DNA of 64,000 nt from contig NZ_FYEA01000007.1 in assembly GCF_900187605.1 (NCBI RefSeq), positions 186,001-250,000 on the forward strand. The letters are read 5' to 3'. Position numbers and translations under genes: made by a program. Shown piece after piece: positions 37,667 to 47,038 of the stretch; the stretch's first letter is position 1, and each line of letters starts with the position of its first letter. This DNA comes from Pseudomonas sp. Irchel 3H7 (lineage in GTDB: Bacteria > Pseudomonadota > Gammaproteobacteria > Pseudomonadales > Pseudomonadaceae). The notes under the pieces were generated by a model. It worked only from the letters and a program-made list of their open reading frames with translations, was not told the DNA's origin and searched no databases.

Positions 37667-39856
37667 TTAAAACGCCATGCGCCATTGGCCCATCACGCCG
37701 TGAGTGCGGCTGTCAGTGGCCATTTCACCGGTAAGACCAACGCCGACGGAGTGATTGGCTGACAGCCCAAGATCGAGGCCGGCATCCACCGACAGGCTGT
37801 TGCGATCCAGCGCGGCACCGGCAACCTCAAACCGCTTGCCACCCTTGACCAGTTGTTGGCGGGTGTCGCTTTCGATCTCGCCAAAGGTGTGTTTCCAACC
37901 GGCACTGAATCGCGGCGTCAGCGTCATGCCGTTATCCAGCCGAGTGATTTTTGCCGTGCGCAGGCCGAAGGTGCTGCTGAGGTTGTCGCGGGTTTGCCCA
38001 AAGACTTTCAGCGCTGCATCCCCACCTTTTTCGCTGTAGCTGTCGCGCTGATAGCGCTGATAGCCGAGGCTGGCGAACGGTTCGAGCGTCGCGTTGTGCC
38101 GGCCAACATTGACCGCCAGTTCGGCAAAGGCTTGCTGGGTGTTGGCGTCATAGTTGCCCTTGAGACGATCGCTGAAGCCGTTGAAGGCCACTCGCCGCTT
38201 GCTGTCGCCGTCATGGCTGGCATAGGTCGCCCCGAGACGCAGTGAGAACGGTCCGTCCTGGCGCACGGCGTAGGCGCCGAGGTGCCAGCTGTCGAGGTCG
38301 CCATCGTATTGCCGAGCGTCGAGTCTGGTTTGCGATTTACCACCGACCAGGCCGATATGCCATTGCTCATCGAGCCGCCAGTCGGCGCCCATGACCAGGC
38401 CTTGGGTCGCGTGTTTCAGGGTGCTGTCGAACTCGCGGTCAACCTTGCCGCCATGGCCGAGCGCCTGAATCCACACCCGCCCGGAGTCGGCGCCGCCGGC
38501 GGCCTGACGCGGTGAGTTGCCGGAACCGTAGGCAGAACCGAAACGGCTATTCAGTTGCTGCATGGCCGAGAGCATGCTCGCGCTCACCGGAGTGATACTG
38601 CTTAGCGTGGCTTTGGCGAGATTGGCGTTGCTGCCGGCGGCGAGTTGTTCGATGGCGACGGGGGCGGTGGTTTTGTCGCTGGTCAGTAGTGCGGCGACTG
38701 CTGCGTTTGTGGGTTTTAGTGGCGCAGGGGCGGGCTGTTCGGCGGTCTCGTTAACTTGCGCAGTAAGAGGTTCGTCCTGCATTGGCGATGGGACGGACTC
38801 TGCAACGAGCGTCGACGCCGATGGCGGAACTGGAACTGGAACTGGAACTGATGCGGAAGCCGTCAATGGCGTTGGCGTTGGCGTTGGCGTCGCGAATGGC
38901 GCAGGCGTTTGTGGTTCGACAATGCTGTCGGCAACTGCACGACCGTTGTCTGTTGTGGCAACGCTCGCAAGCGGCTCACCGTTACGGGCATAAGTCAGCC
39001 CGACAGATTTTTTGTTGTACTGAGGTGTGGCGGTCATAAAGGCGAGGTTGTTAAGGACCTTGCCGAATTCGCCTTCTACCTTGCCGGCTTCGATGATTTT
39101 GTACTGGCGACTTTGCGGATACTCCCCTGGAACGGCAACGACGTTCAGGGTTGCACCTTCCAGCCTGGCAGTGCCATCGACCTTGATCGTTTGACTGCCA
39201 CTGGGCGTGACCTCATAAGCCAGCTCGGCGGTTGGGGACAAGCGCAAGTCGCCTTTCACGCGCGGACTGCCGAGTGCCCCATTGACGGAGAGCAGGCCGG
39301 CGACCTCCAGGCTGCCCACAGCGCCTTTACCTGCAAAGCTGCCACCTCTTTCGACATAGACATCGCCCTTGATGCCCCCCAGGTTGGTCAAAGCGGTACC
39401 GCTGTTGACCAGCACGCCGTCCTTGAAGTCACCCTTGGAACTCAGAGTCCAGTCGCCCCGGCTGAGGAGCAGGCCGTTGAAATTACGCGTGTCTTTCAGC
39501 TCGCCGCCTGCCGCTGCATCCAGGAACAGGACGTTATCTCCTGCGCCACCATCCAGCAGGCCGGTAAAGCTTGCGCCGTCCGTGAGTGTGATCAGATCGT
39601 TTACAGCGGTACCTTTAAACGTTTCTTCAGGGGTTTTAAAAGCGATGGGTACCGTACTTGGGTCGGTGAGAAATCCCTTGAGTCGTTCAAGCGCCATTTC
39701 TTTAGCGCTGGTTTTGGGCAATTCATTGGCATTCACGACTGCGGTTGAATCAGCGACTTCAGAGGATTGCTGAGCGTTGGCAAGCTCTACACAAGCCAGC
39801 GCCAGCGAAATGGCCAAAGCCAAGTGTTTTGGTTTGAAAGTGTGTTGAAGGGGCAT
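37667..39856 (-). CDS. Autotransporter with short passenger and Pro-rich linker
   Basis: A 729-residue type Va secretion protein. A signal peptide (about 1-28, ending ANA) is followed by a short beta-helix passenger (about 90-295), a Pro/Thr/Val/Ala linker (about 315-385, with PTPTPTP and VPVPVPVPP) and a C-terminal autotransporter beta-barrel (about 455-729) ending in phenylalanine (QWRMAF). The stem and barrel are clearly paralogous to the next gene (shared RLGATYASH.. / SKRR.AFNGFSDR and GYQRY.RDSY.EKGG patterns), but the long repeat-rich passenger of that protein is absent. The linker DNA contains hexanucleotide tandem repeats. Likely surface-exposed or secreted; ligand unknown. Confidence 0.88.
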   Translation of the reverse strand: MPLQHTFKPKHLALAISLALACVELANAQQSSEVADSTAVVNANELPKTSAKEMALERLKGFLTDPSTVPIAFKTPEETFKGTAVNDLITLTDGASFTGLLDGGAGDNVLFLDAAAGGELKDTRNFNGLLLSRGDWTLSSKGDFKDGVLVNSGTALTNLGGIKGDVYVERGGSFAGKGAVGSLEVAGLLSVNGALGSPRVKGDLRLSPTAELAYEVTPSGSQTIKVDGTARLEGATLNVVAVPGEYPQSRQYKIIEAGKVEGEFGKVLNNLAFMTATPQYNKKSVGLTYARNGEPLASVATTDNGRAVADSIVEPQTPAPFATPTPTPTPLTASASVPVPVPVPPSASTLVAESVPSPMQDEPLTAQVNETAEQPAPAPLKPTNAAVAALLTSDKTTAPVAIEQLAAGSNANLAKATLSSITPVSASMLSAMQQLNSRFGSAYGSGNSPRQAAGGADSGRVWIQALGHGGKVDREFDSTLKHATQGLVMGADWRLDEQWHIGLVGGKSQTRLDARQYDGDLDSWHLGAYAVRQDGPFSLRLGATYASHDGDSKRRVAFNGFSDRLKGNYDANTQQAFAELAVNVGRHNATLEPFASLGYQRYQRDSYSEKGGDAALKVFGQTRDNLSSTFGLRTAKITRLDNGMTLTPRFSAGWKHTFGEIESDTRQQLVKGGKRFEVAGAALDRNSLSVDAGLDLGLSANHSVGVGLTGEMATDSRTHGVMGQWRMAF
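38826..38891. repeat. Hexanucleotide tandem repeats in the autotransporter linker
   Basis: Four GGAACT units (38826-38849) and almost four GGCGTT units (38868-38891) encode Val-Pro and Thr-Pro dipeptide repeats on the minus strand. Unit length 6 keeps the frame, so slippage would only change linker length. Confidence 0.9.
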
Positions 39857-40054
39857 TAGGTAGGGCCTTTTTTGAAAGGAGACCCAACTCTATTGATGCA
39901 CCCGAAAATCCGATGTCGGCTGCTTCCCGCAGGCTTGCAGGCGACATCGCATCGTTTTGTAGAAAATGACCGTATGATCTGGAACCCGGAGTTTTGCTCG
40001 GCTGCAGCGGCTCTTTTTCCTACAACCAATCAAGACCGCGCCGCCTGTTCAACC

Positions 40055-43012
40055 TCAAAAACTCATCTGCCACTGCCCGATCAAACCGTGATTGCGGCTG
40101 TTGCTGCCGATCTCACCGCTGTATCCCACACCCAGCGTTTGCCGCGCAGAAATCCCCACATCCAGCCCGGCTTCCAGCACCAGGCTGTCGCGATCCAGCG
40201 AGCTACCATCGACACTGAACGCCGTGCCGCCAGTCACAAACGCCTGACGCGTCGAGCTGCCGACATCGCCGTAAGTGTGTTTCCAGCCAGCAGCCATGCG
40301 CGGGGTCACGCTCATGCCGTTGTCGAGGCTGCTCAAGTGCGCCAGGCGCAGGCCGAAGGTGCTGCTGAAGTTGTCCTGGGTCTGGCTGTCGACTTGCAGC
40401 GCGGCGGCGCCGCCTTTTTCCTTATAGCTGTCGCGGTGGTAGCGCTGATAACCGAGGCTGGCGAAGGGCTCGGCGCTGAGGCGGCCGCTGCCCATGGCAT
40501 AGCCGAGTTCGGCGAAGGCTTGCTGGCTATCGGCGTCGTAATCGCCTTTCGGGCGGTCGCTGAAACCATTGAAGGCGATGGTGCGTTTGCTTTCGCCCTG
40601 ATGGCCGCTGTACGCCGCGCCGAGGCGCAAAGCGATCGGGCCGTTCTGGTGCAGCGCGTAGACGCCGGCGTGCCAGCTCTCGACGTTGCCGTCGACGCCG
40701 GTCGCGTCCAGATCGGTTTTCGAATAACCACCCAGTACGCCCAGGCGCCACGCTGGATTCAGTGACCAGTCGGCGCCCAGCACGCTGCCCTTGGTGCGTT
40801 GTTCCAGACCACTGCTGCCGTGTTCGCCATCGAGCTTGCCGTAGCCGCCGATGCCTTGCAGCCAGAGCCGGCCGTGAGCGTTCGGATCATTCAGGTTGCG
40901 CGCCTCGGTCGGCACGCCGTTGGCCGCCAGCACGGGCGTGTCGCGTTGATCGAGGCCGACCAGCAGTCCCGGGCTGCCGCCCATTTGCTGCATCGCCGAG
41001 AGCATGCTGCTGCCGACCTGACTGCTGGCGCTGAGGGTGGCGTTGGTCAGGTTGGCGTTGCTGGCACCGGCCAGTTGCTCGATTGCTGCGCCGGCGCTGC
41101 TTTGGCTGGTATTGAGCAAGGCGTTGTACAGCGCACTGTTTTTGCCGATTGAGGCGAGGCTGTTGGCGGCGTTTGTGCCGTTGCCGGTCGTGGCAAACTC
41201 ATTGAAAGCCACGTCGTTGCGAGTGTAGGTCAGGTCAACTTGGGTAGGCGTGTAGGCAAGGGTCGGCGTCAGGAATGCATAGTCGCTGCTGACCTTGCCG
41301 AAGGTGCCGTTGACCTGCGCCGCTTGCAGCACAGTGTAGTGGCTCTGCCAGGGATACGTGCCGCTACCGGGATTGACCGCGAGCGTTGCGCCATTGAGAT
41401 TGGCGATGCCGCCGACCTGTACCGGTGCGCTGCTGCCATCGGCGTTGACGCCGTAGGCGAGGATGGCTGCGCTGCCCATGTTCAAATCGCGAACGATGGT
41501 TGCGCGACCGAGTCCGGTGTCGGTGCGCAATGTGCCGTTGACGGTGAGGCTGCCCACCGAACCGCCACCGGCATACACACCGCCGGCATCCACGGTCAGG
41601 TTACCGGCGATGCTGCCCTGATTGATCAGTTTTGCGCCGTTGCGCACTGCACCGCCGTCGCTGAAGTCGCCGCTGCCTGTGAGTGTCCACGCACCTTGTT
41701 CGACCTCCAGCCATTCGAAGTTACGACTGGCGCCGAAGCTGCCACCGGCCGCATCGTCCATCACCACCCGGTCGTAACCGCTGCCGCCATCCACCACGCC
41801 GACAAAGCGACTGCCGTTGCGCAGGGTCAGACTGTCGTTACCGCCGCCCAGATCCAGCGCCAGGCCATTGCTGCCACTGATCGTGCCGCCGTTGATGACG
41901 TTGTCGGCGAACTCGCCGACGAGCTTCACGCCGAAACCGTTGAGGCCTTGAATGGTGCCGAAGTTTTCCAGAGTGGTCGCCGCCAGCCCCGAGCCGCCGC
42001 TGCCATCGTCGACCAGAATGGCGCTGTCGGCGCCGCTGATCAAAGCGTTGCTGGCGTTGAGAATGTAACCGCCACCCAGCGCGATACCTTCGCTGCCATT
42101 GGCGAAACCGCCCTTGTCGACACCGCCGGCACCGACGCCTTGAATGGTCCCGTAGTTTTCGATGTGGGCGATCTTGTCGATGTCCACGCCGTCGCCGTCA
42201 CCGTTCGCTTGCAAGCCTGAGTAAGCGCCAGTGATGGTGCCGTGGTTAATCACCGTGCCATCGCCGTCGGAACCGAAGCCGGAACCATTGCGGCCGGTGA
42301 TCTGCCCGTAGTTGATCAGCGTCGCGCCAAGATCGGTGGTGATGCCATGGCGGCCACCGGAAATCACCCCGTAGTTGGTCACACTGACGCCGCTCGCGGA
42401 ATCGATATCGATGCCGTCGAATTTCCCGTCGGCATTGTGCGAATCGCCGGACGAAATCTCGCCATAGTTGCTGATCGTCGCATTCGCGCCGGTCTTCATG
42501 CCGTCGCTGGCGTCGCCGCGAATCAGCCCGCCGACGCGGTTGATAATGGTGGTCTTCACGCCGTCACTGCGCAGCGCATCGAGATCCAGTCCCTGGCCGG
42601 TGGTGGAGCGAATCACGCCGCTGTTGTCGATCAACAGGCTGCCGCTGACAAAGTTGCTGTCGATACGCAACGCGTCGTTGGCACCGCGAATCTGCCCGCC
42701 GCTGCGGTTGTAAATCGTGTAGTTGCGCGCCTGGGTCAGGTCGCCACTGCTGTCGATGGCCCGGCCACCGCTGGAAACGATTTTGCCGGCGTTGTCGATC
42801 ACCACACCGGCACCGCTGGTCTTGTCTTTCAGGCTCACAGCCTTGCCGCTGTTGGTGATGCTGCCCGGCGCGGAAATCGTCAACGTGTCGCTGCCACCCA
42901 GCGTTTGTGCTGCCGTGGTGGCGGTGTCGATCTGCACGGTTTTGCCGTGGGCTGCCGTGGCAGCGATCAACAGAGCAATGGCAAGGGACAGACGCTGGGG
43001 CGGGAACGGCAT
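40055..43012 (-). CDS. Autotransporter with long beta-solenoid passenger
   Basis: A 985-residue autotransporter. It has a signal peptide (1-23, ending AHG), a passenger (about 25-600) made of imperfect repeats of the NYGxI(S/T)G type spaced about 20-30 residues (for example NYGEISSG, NYGVISGG, NYGQITGR, NHGTITGA, NYGTIQG), then a stem resembling that of the downstream paralogue, and a beta-barrel ending QWQMSF. Such solenoids serve as adhesins or toxins. The 199-bp gap to the paralogue holds no gene. The low-complexity Asn/Gly/Ser composition is normal for the class. The substrate or receptor is not predictable. Confidence 0.9.
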   Translation of the reverse strand: MPFPPQRLSLAIALLIAATAAHGKTVQIDTATTAAQTLGGSDTLTISAPGSITNSGKAVSLKDKTSGAGVVIDNAGKIVSSGGRAIDSSGDLTQARNYTIYNRSGGQIRGANDALRIDSNFVSGSLLIDNSGVIRSTTGQGLDLDALRSDGVKTTIINRVGGLIRGDASDGMKTGANATISNYGEISSGDSHNADGKFDGIDIDSASGVSVTNYGVISGGRHGITTDLGATLINYGQITGRNGSGFGSDGDGTVINHGTITGAYSGLQANGDGDGVDIDKIAHIENYGTIQGVGAGGVDKGGFANGSEGIALGGGYILNASNALISGADSAILVDDGSGGSGLAATTLENFGTIQGLNGFGVKLVGEFADNVINGGTISGSNGLALDLGGGNDSLTLRNGSRFVGVVDGGSGYDRVVMDDAAGGSFGASRNFEWLEVEQGAWTLTGSGDFSDGGAVRNGAKLINQGSIAGNLTVDAGGVYAGGGSVGSLTVNGTLRTDTGLGRATIVRDLNMGSAAILAYGVNADGSSAPVQVGGIANLNGATLAVNPGSGTYPWQSHYTVLQAAQVNGTFGKVSSDYAFLTPTLAYTPTQVDLTYTRNDVAFNEFATTGNGTNAANSLASIGKNSALYNALLNTSQSSAGAAIEQLAGASNANLTNATLSASSQVGSSMLSAMQQMGGSPGLLVGLDQRDTPVLAANGVPTEARNLNDPNAHGRLWLQGIGGYGKLDGEHGSSGLEQRTKGSVLGADWSLNPAWRLGVLGGYSKTDLDATGVDGNVESWHAGVYALHQNGPIALRLGAAYSGHQGESKRTIAFNGFSDRPKGDYDADSQQAFAELGYAMGSGRLSAEPFASLGYQRYHRDSYKEKGGAAALQVDSQTQDNFSSTFGLRLAHLSSLDNGMSVTPRMAAGWKHTYGDVGSSTRQAFVTGGTAFSVDGSSLDRDSLVLEAGLDVGISARQTLGVGYSGEIGSNSRNHGLIGQWQMSF

Positions 43013-43281
43013 GGTCGGACGGCCTTTTTGTTATAAGCGGGCCGTCCTGTATAGCGAAGGGTTTTTACAGAATGATGTCGGTGGTTGATCTGCATTGTTT
43101 TGCATCTTCAGCGCTGAAATATATTAATTTCTGCATTTTGTTGCAGTTTTTTTGCCTGCTTCTCTCATTAGGTGCGGTAAGTTTTGATTCAAACGCCGAA
43201 GCACTCACATCAATCAATCCCCGCGCCATTAATGTTTATTGAGCCTTATGCGGCGCTCGAAGATTGGAGAGGAAAATGGTA

Positions 43282-43554
43282 ATGACAGTTCTCGAACGCA
43301 TGGCGCTCATCGAAAGCATTCAAGAGGCGCTGGCCGACGGGACATTGGAAATCAGCGAAGCCGTCCGCCGTTTACGAGTTGAGGTGACAGGGCTGCATCA
43401 AATCCAATTCGCTAAGATGTGCAAAATTTCGGTCCGCACGTTGATACACATAGAGCACGCTGAGGGTAATCAGACGTTGAGGTCGTTGGACTCAATATTC
43501 CGATTGTTTGGCCTGAAAATGGGCGTTGTGCGGGTACGCCGAGAGCCCCATTAA
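43282..43554 (+). CDS. Small Xre-family HTH regulator
   Basis: A 90-residue DNA-binding protein. The helix-turn-helix is at about 36-85, with LHQIQFAKMCKISVRTLIHI followed by AEGNQTLRSLDSIFRLFG, the classic lambda-repressor-like pattern. GGAGAGGA at 43266-43273 favours the ATG at 43282 (residue M of MTVLERMALI). It resembles antitoxin-type (HigA/HipB) regulators, but no toxin adjoins. The AT-rich 270 bp between it and the divergent autotransporter gene contains no other gene and may be its operator region. Convergent with the ABC permease gene. Confidence 0.75.
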   Translation: MTVLERMALIESIQEALADGTLEISEAVRRLRVEVTGLHQIQFAKMCKISVRTLIHIEHAEGNQTLRSLDSIFRLFGLKMGVVRVRREPH

Positions 43555-43586
43555 AACCCGACGCAACCCGCAAGGTGCCGATCCCC

Positions 43587-44423
43587 CTAGCTCCGTCGCA
43601 CGTAAGCCTTGCCGTAATGCCGCTCCATTCGTGCCTGAATCAACTCCAGTCCAATGGACATCAGCCAGTAGATGATCGCCGCCGTCGTCAGCATTTCGAT
43701 GTAGCGGTAGCTTGAGCGCCCGTATGACTGGGCGAGAAACATCACTTCCCAGACGCCCATCACCGAGATCAGTGACGAGTCCTTGAGCATCGAGATGAAC
43801 TGGTTGGTGGTGGGCGGGATGATCGTGCGCATGGCTTGCGGCAGGGTGATGCGCCAGAAAATCACCGTCTCGCGCATACCCAGTGCCAGCGAAGCTTCGC
43901 GCTGGCCGTGGTCGACACCGAGGATGCCGGCGCGGAAGATCTCGCTGAGATAGGCGCCGTAGTTCAACGACAAGGCAATGATGCCCGCGACGATGGCGCC
44001 AGGCACGATGCCCAGTTGCGGCAAGCCGAGGTAGATCAGCAGGATCTGGATAAGCAGTGGCGTGCCGCGAAAGAACGAGGTGTAAAAACTGGCGATGCCG
44101 AACGCCACGGCACTTTTCGACAGGCGTGCCAATGCCGTGATGAAGCCCAGCAGGGACGAAGCGACAATCGAGCACACACAGAGGAAAAGCGTCAGCGCTG
44201 CACCCTGCAAGAAGCCGTTGGGCGCCAGGTGCAGGCCGACCAGATTGGGCAGTTTGTCGAGGATGATCGAGAACTTCAGGTCGAAGCTCAGGAAGAACCC
44301 GGCGAACAGGCAGAACAGCGCGGCCCAGGTCAGGTACAGCCGCGTACGAAACCCGAACATCCGTTGCAGGCGTGATTCAGCCACCGGTTGCGGTGGCTGT
44401 GGCGGTGTCGGGAAAGAAGTCAT
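43587..44423 (-). CDS. Amino-acid ABC transporter permease (HisM/GlnP type)
   Basis: A 278-residue inner-membrane permease of the polar-amino-acid family. It has an extended cytoplasmic N-terminus, about five to six helices and the EAA loop YLSEIFRAGILGVDHGQREAS with LALGM that docks on the ATPase. It overlaps the substrate-binding protein gene by 4 bp. No ATPase gene is present in the operon, so the transporter must borrow one from another locus or be non-functional. Confidence 0.87.
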   Translation of the reverse strand: MTSFPTPPQPPQPVAESRLQRMFGFRTRLYLTWAALFCLFAGFFLSFDLKFSIILDKLPNLVGLHLAPNGFLQGAALTLFLCVCSIVASSLLGFITALARLSKSAVAFGIASFYTSFFRGTPLLIQILLIYLGLPQLGIVPGAIVAGIIALSLNYGAYLSEIFRAGILGVDHGQREASLALGMRETVIFWRITLPQAMRTIIPPTTNQFISMLKDSSLISVMGVWEVMFLAQSYGRSSYRYIEMLTTAAIIYWLMSIGLELIQARMERHYGKAYVRRS

Positions 44424-45241
44424 TGGCTGATATCAGCGCCGATCCATTTTTGCGACAGCTTGCTCAGGGTGCCGTCCTGTTTCAGTTGCGCGAACACCTC
44501 GCGCACTTTGGCATCCCATTGCGCGTCACCCTTCTCGATGGCCACCGAGTTCGGCTCCGAATACAGCGGCGCGCCGGCCAGTTTGAAGCGTTTGTCCTGG
44601 TTCAGGCGTGGCTGCGCGGTGACGAGGTTGGTGAGGATTGCATCCAGGCGCACGCCGGCGCCCAGGCCCAAGTCCTGGAAGGCGACGTTATCGGTATCGT
44701 ACGGCGCGATCTGCACATCTTCGAACGGGTACTGCAGCTGCGTGTCTTCGGCGCCTTCGATGACCAGGTTCTTGTTCAGATAGCTTTCGTAACTGGACGC
44801 GCTGGTGAGGCCGACTTTTTTGCCACTCAGATCCTTGGCGTCGTGGATCCGCTCATCCTTGGCATTGACCACGATCACCGCCGGCGAAGCGTAGTACTCG
44901 ACCGGGAAATCGAATACCTCGGCGCGGGCCTTGCTCGGCGTCATCGAGCAGATGCAGATATCGTAGCGCCCGCTCCAGCGGCCGGCGGCAATGACGTCCC
45001 ACGACGGCGTTTCGAGTCGCAGCTTGACGCCTAACTTGTCCGCCACGGCTTTGGCGACATCAACGTCGAAGCCATCAAGCTGATTCTGGTCGTTGAGAAA
45101 CGAGAACGGTGGATAGCTTTCCATCAGCACGCCGACCAGCTCTTTCTTTTGCTCGATACGGTCCAGCGTCGTGCCAGCAAAGGCTTGCGTGGAGGCGGCC
45201 AGAATGGTCAGGCCCAGGGCCAGTAGCGGATTAAATTTCAC
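44420..45241 (-). CDS. Amino-acid ABC transporter substrate-binding protein
   Basis: A 273-residue periplasmic protein of the SBP_bac_3 family. Signal peptide 1-22 (ending AFA), then GVLMESYPPFSFLNDQNQLDG, FDVDVAKAVADKLG and a Cys pair in DICICSMTPSKAR where typical members have DIIIAGM. It binds an amino acid for the permease gene it overlaps. Divergent from a homocysteine S-methyltransferase gene, which suggests a sulfur amino acid such as S-methylmethionine as substrate; that is an inference. Confidence 0.87.
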   Translation of the reverse strand: MKFNPLLALGLTILAASTQAFAGTTLDRIEQKKELVGVLMESYPPFSFLNDQNQLDGFDVDVAKAVADKLGVKLRLETPSWDVIAAGRWSGRYDICICSMTPSKARAEVFDFPVEYYASPAVIVVNAKDERIHDAKDLSGKKVGLTSASSYESYLNKNLVIEGAEDTQLQYPFEDVQIAPYDTDNVAFQDLGLGAGVRLDAILTNLVTAQPRLNQDKRFKLAGAPLYSEPNSVAIEKGDAQWDAKVREVFAQLKQDGTLSKLSQKWIGADISQ

Positions 45242-45339
45242 AGTCGATCCCTGGATAAAAAAGAGGTTGTTTTTAACGGAATGGTGCGTATTAAATAGTT
45301 ATAAGAACGACTCTGATAGTGAGTTATTTTCATAAGCAT

Positions 45340-46254
45340 ATGAGTGAAAAGCATATGGGCGCAGGCAGCACGATTATTCTCGATGGCGGCATGGGCCGTG
45401 AGTTGCAGCGCGCCGGTGCGCCATTTCGCCAGCCGGAGTGGTCGGCGCTGGCGTTGAGCGAGGCGCCGCAAGCGGTTGAGGCGGTACATGCCGCTTATAT
45501 CGCCAGTGGCGCCAATGTGATTACCACCAACAGTTATGCCGTGGTGCCGTTCCATATTGGTGAGGAACGCTTCGCCGCTGAAGGGCAGGCACTGGCGGCG
45601 TTGGCCGGTGAACTGGCGCGACGTGCGGTGCAAGCCTCGGGGAAATCCGTGCGGGTGGCCGGCTCATTGCCGCCGCTGTTCGGCTCCTATCGTCCGGATC
45701 TGTTCGAGGCCGCCCGAGTGACTGAGTTGCTGGCGCCCTTGGTCAACGGCCTGGCAGCGCATGTTGATGTGTGGCTGGCGGAAACCCAGAGTTCGATCAT
45801 CGAGGCGCGAGCCATTCACGCCGGGTTGCCGAAGGATGGCAAACCGTTCTGGTTGTCGTTCACCTTGAAGGACGAAGACACTGATGAAGTGCCGCGCCTG
45901 CGCTCTGGTGAGCCAGTCGCCGAAGCGGCGGCGGTGGCGGCTGAATTGGGCGTCGAGACGTTGCTGTTCAATTGCAGTCAGCCGGAAGTGATCGGTGCCG
46001 CGATTGATGCAGCGCGTGAAACCTTCGAGCGCCTGGGGGTGAAGATAAACATTGGTGCTTACGCCAATGCGTTTCCGCCGCAGCCAAAAGAAGCTACGGC
46101 CAATGACGGACTTGATCCGCTGCGCGAGGATCTGGATCCGCCGGGGTACTTGCACTGGGCGATTGACTGGCAGCAGCGCGGTGCCAGCCATTTGGGCGGT
46201 TGCTGCGGGATCGGGCCAGAGCACATTGCGGTGCTGGCGCAGAAACTGGGCTGA
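45340..46254 (+). CDS. mmuM: Homocysteine S-methyltransferase (MmuM-like)
   Basis: A 304-residue zinc methyltransferase that makes methionine from homocysteine with a methyl donor such as S-methylmethionine. The opening ILDGGMGRELQRAGAP, the zinc cysteines in NCSQPE and GGCCGIGPEH, and NIGAYANAF are diagnostic. Start choice is uncertain: ATG at 45340 is used, with ATG 45355 and GTG 45319 as alternatives. It is divergent from the amino-acid transporter, as in uptake-plus-use modules for S-methylmethionine. Confidence 0.88.
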   Translation: MSEKHMGAGSTIILDGGMGRELQRAGAPFRQPEWSALALSEAPQAVEAVHAAYIASGANVITTNSYAVVPFHIGEERFAAEGQALAALAGELARRAVQASGKSVRVAGSLPPLFGSYRPDLFEAARVTELLAPLVNGLAAHVDVWLAETQSSIIEARAIHAGLPKDGKPFWLSFTLKDEDTDEVPRLRSGEPVAEAAAVAAELGVETLLFNCSQPEVIGAAIDAARETFERLGVKINIGAYANAFPPQPKEATANDGLDPLREDLDPPGYLHWAIDWQQRGASHLGGCCGIGPEHIAVLAQKLG

Positions 46255-46259
46255 AAATA

Positions 46260-46343
46260 GATCAAAAGATCGCAGCCTGCGGCATCTCCTACAGGGTGAA
46301 CGTCAATCCCGTGTAGGAGCTGCCGCAGGCTGCGATTTTTTGC
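46260..46343. repeat. REP palindrome pair (type A)
   Basis: Inverted GATCAAAAGATCGCAGCCTG and GTAGGAGCTGCCGCAGGCTG arms between the convergent mmuM and GNAT genes. Confidence 0.85.
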
Positions 46344-46354
46344 TTTTCAGGTAA

Positions 46355-47026
46355 TCACGATCGGCATTCAACCAAGCCTTTCACCTGCCCGTCGGACGTC
46401 TGATTATCATCCGACAGCCACTGCTCGAACCCTGCCGCAATCGCCGGCCACTCGCCATCCAGAATCGAGTACCACGCGGTATCGCGGTTCTGCCCCTTGA
46501 CCACCATGTGCTGGCGGAACACGCCTTCGAAGCTGAAACCCAAACGCTCGGCGGCGTATTTGGAGCGGGCGTTGCCGTTGTTGCATTTCCATTCGAGGCG
46601 GCGGTAGCCGAGGTCGAAGGAATATTTGGCCAGCAGGTATACCGCTTCGGTGCTTCTCGGCGAGCGCTGCATCGGCGCACCAAAGGTGACGTGACCGATT
46701 TCAATGCGACCCTGGGCCGGGACGATCGACATCAGGCTGAGGATGCCTTGCACTTGGCCGCTGGCGCGGTCGATGACGCTGAAGAAATACGGGTCGCTGG
46801 CGGCCGCGTGGTTGTTCAGCCAGGCGTCGAAAGTGCTGCGCTCCGGAAAAGGTCCATAAGGCAAGTAATCCCAGAGTTTCGGGTCGGCGCCGGGGCCCTC
46901 GAGGGCGGCGAACAGTTCGTCGCCATGGCGCGCCGGGTCGAGTCTTTCCAGACGAATGAAACGCCCTTCGAGCAGCGTGGCAGTGGGGGCGGGGGCGCCT
47001 TTCCAGTCAGCCAGTGAAGTGGTCAT
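46355..47026 (-). CDS. GNAT acetyltransferase, RimJ/RimL type
   Basis: A 223-residue N-acetyltransferase. LLEGRFIRLERLDPARHGDEL opens the RimL fold, GRIEIGHVTFGAPMQRSPRSTEA holds the acetyl-CoA region and NGNARSKYAAERLGFSFEGVFR the late conserved helix. Likely target is an amino group of a small molecule or protein N-terminus. It is 12 bp downstream of another GNAT gene, with the PaiB-like gene before it, so the three leftward genes form an operon. Confidence 0.85.
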   Translation of the reverse strand: MTTSLADWKGAPAPTATLLEGRFIRLERLDPARHGDELFAALEGPGADPKLWDYLPYGPFPERSTFDAWLNNHAAASDPYFFSVIDRASGQVQGILSLMSIVPAQGRIEIGHVTFGAPMQRSPRSTEAVYLLAKYSFDLGYRRLEWKCNNGNARSKYAAERLGFSFEGVFRQHMVVKGQNRDTAWYSILDGEWPAIAAGFEQWLSDDNQTSDGQVKGLVECRS

Positions 47027-47038
47027 GCAGATGTCTCC

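Noticed and set aside
39872..43036. Several long plus-strand frames opposite the long autotransporter
   Set aside because: Produced by the repetitive low-stop composition of the autotransporter gene.
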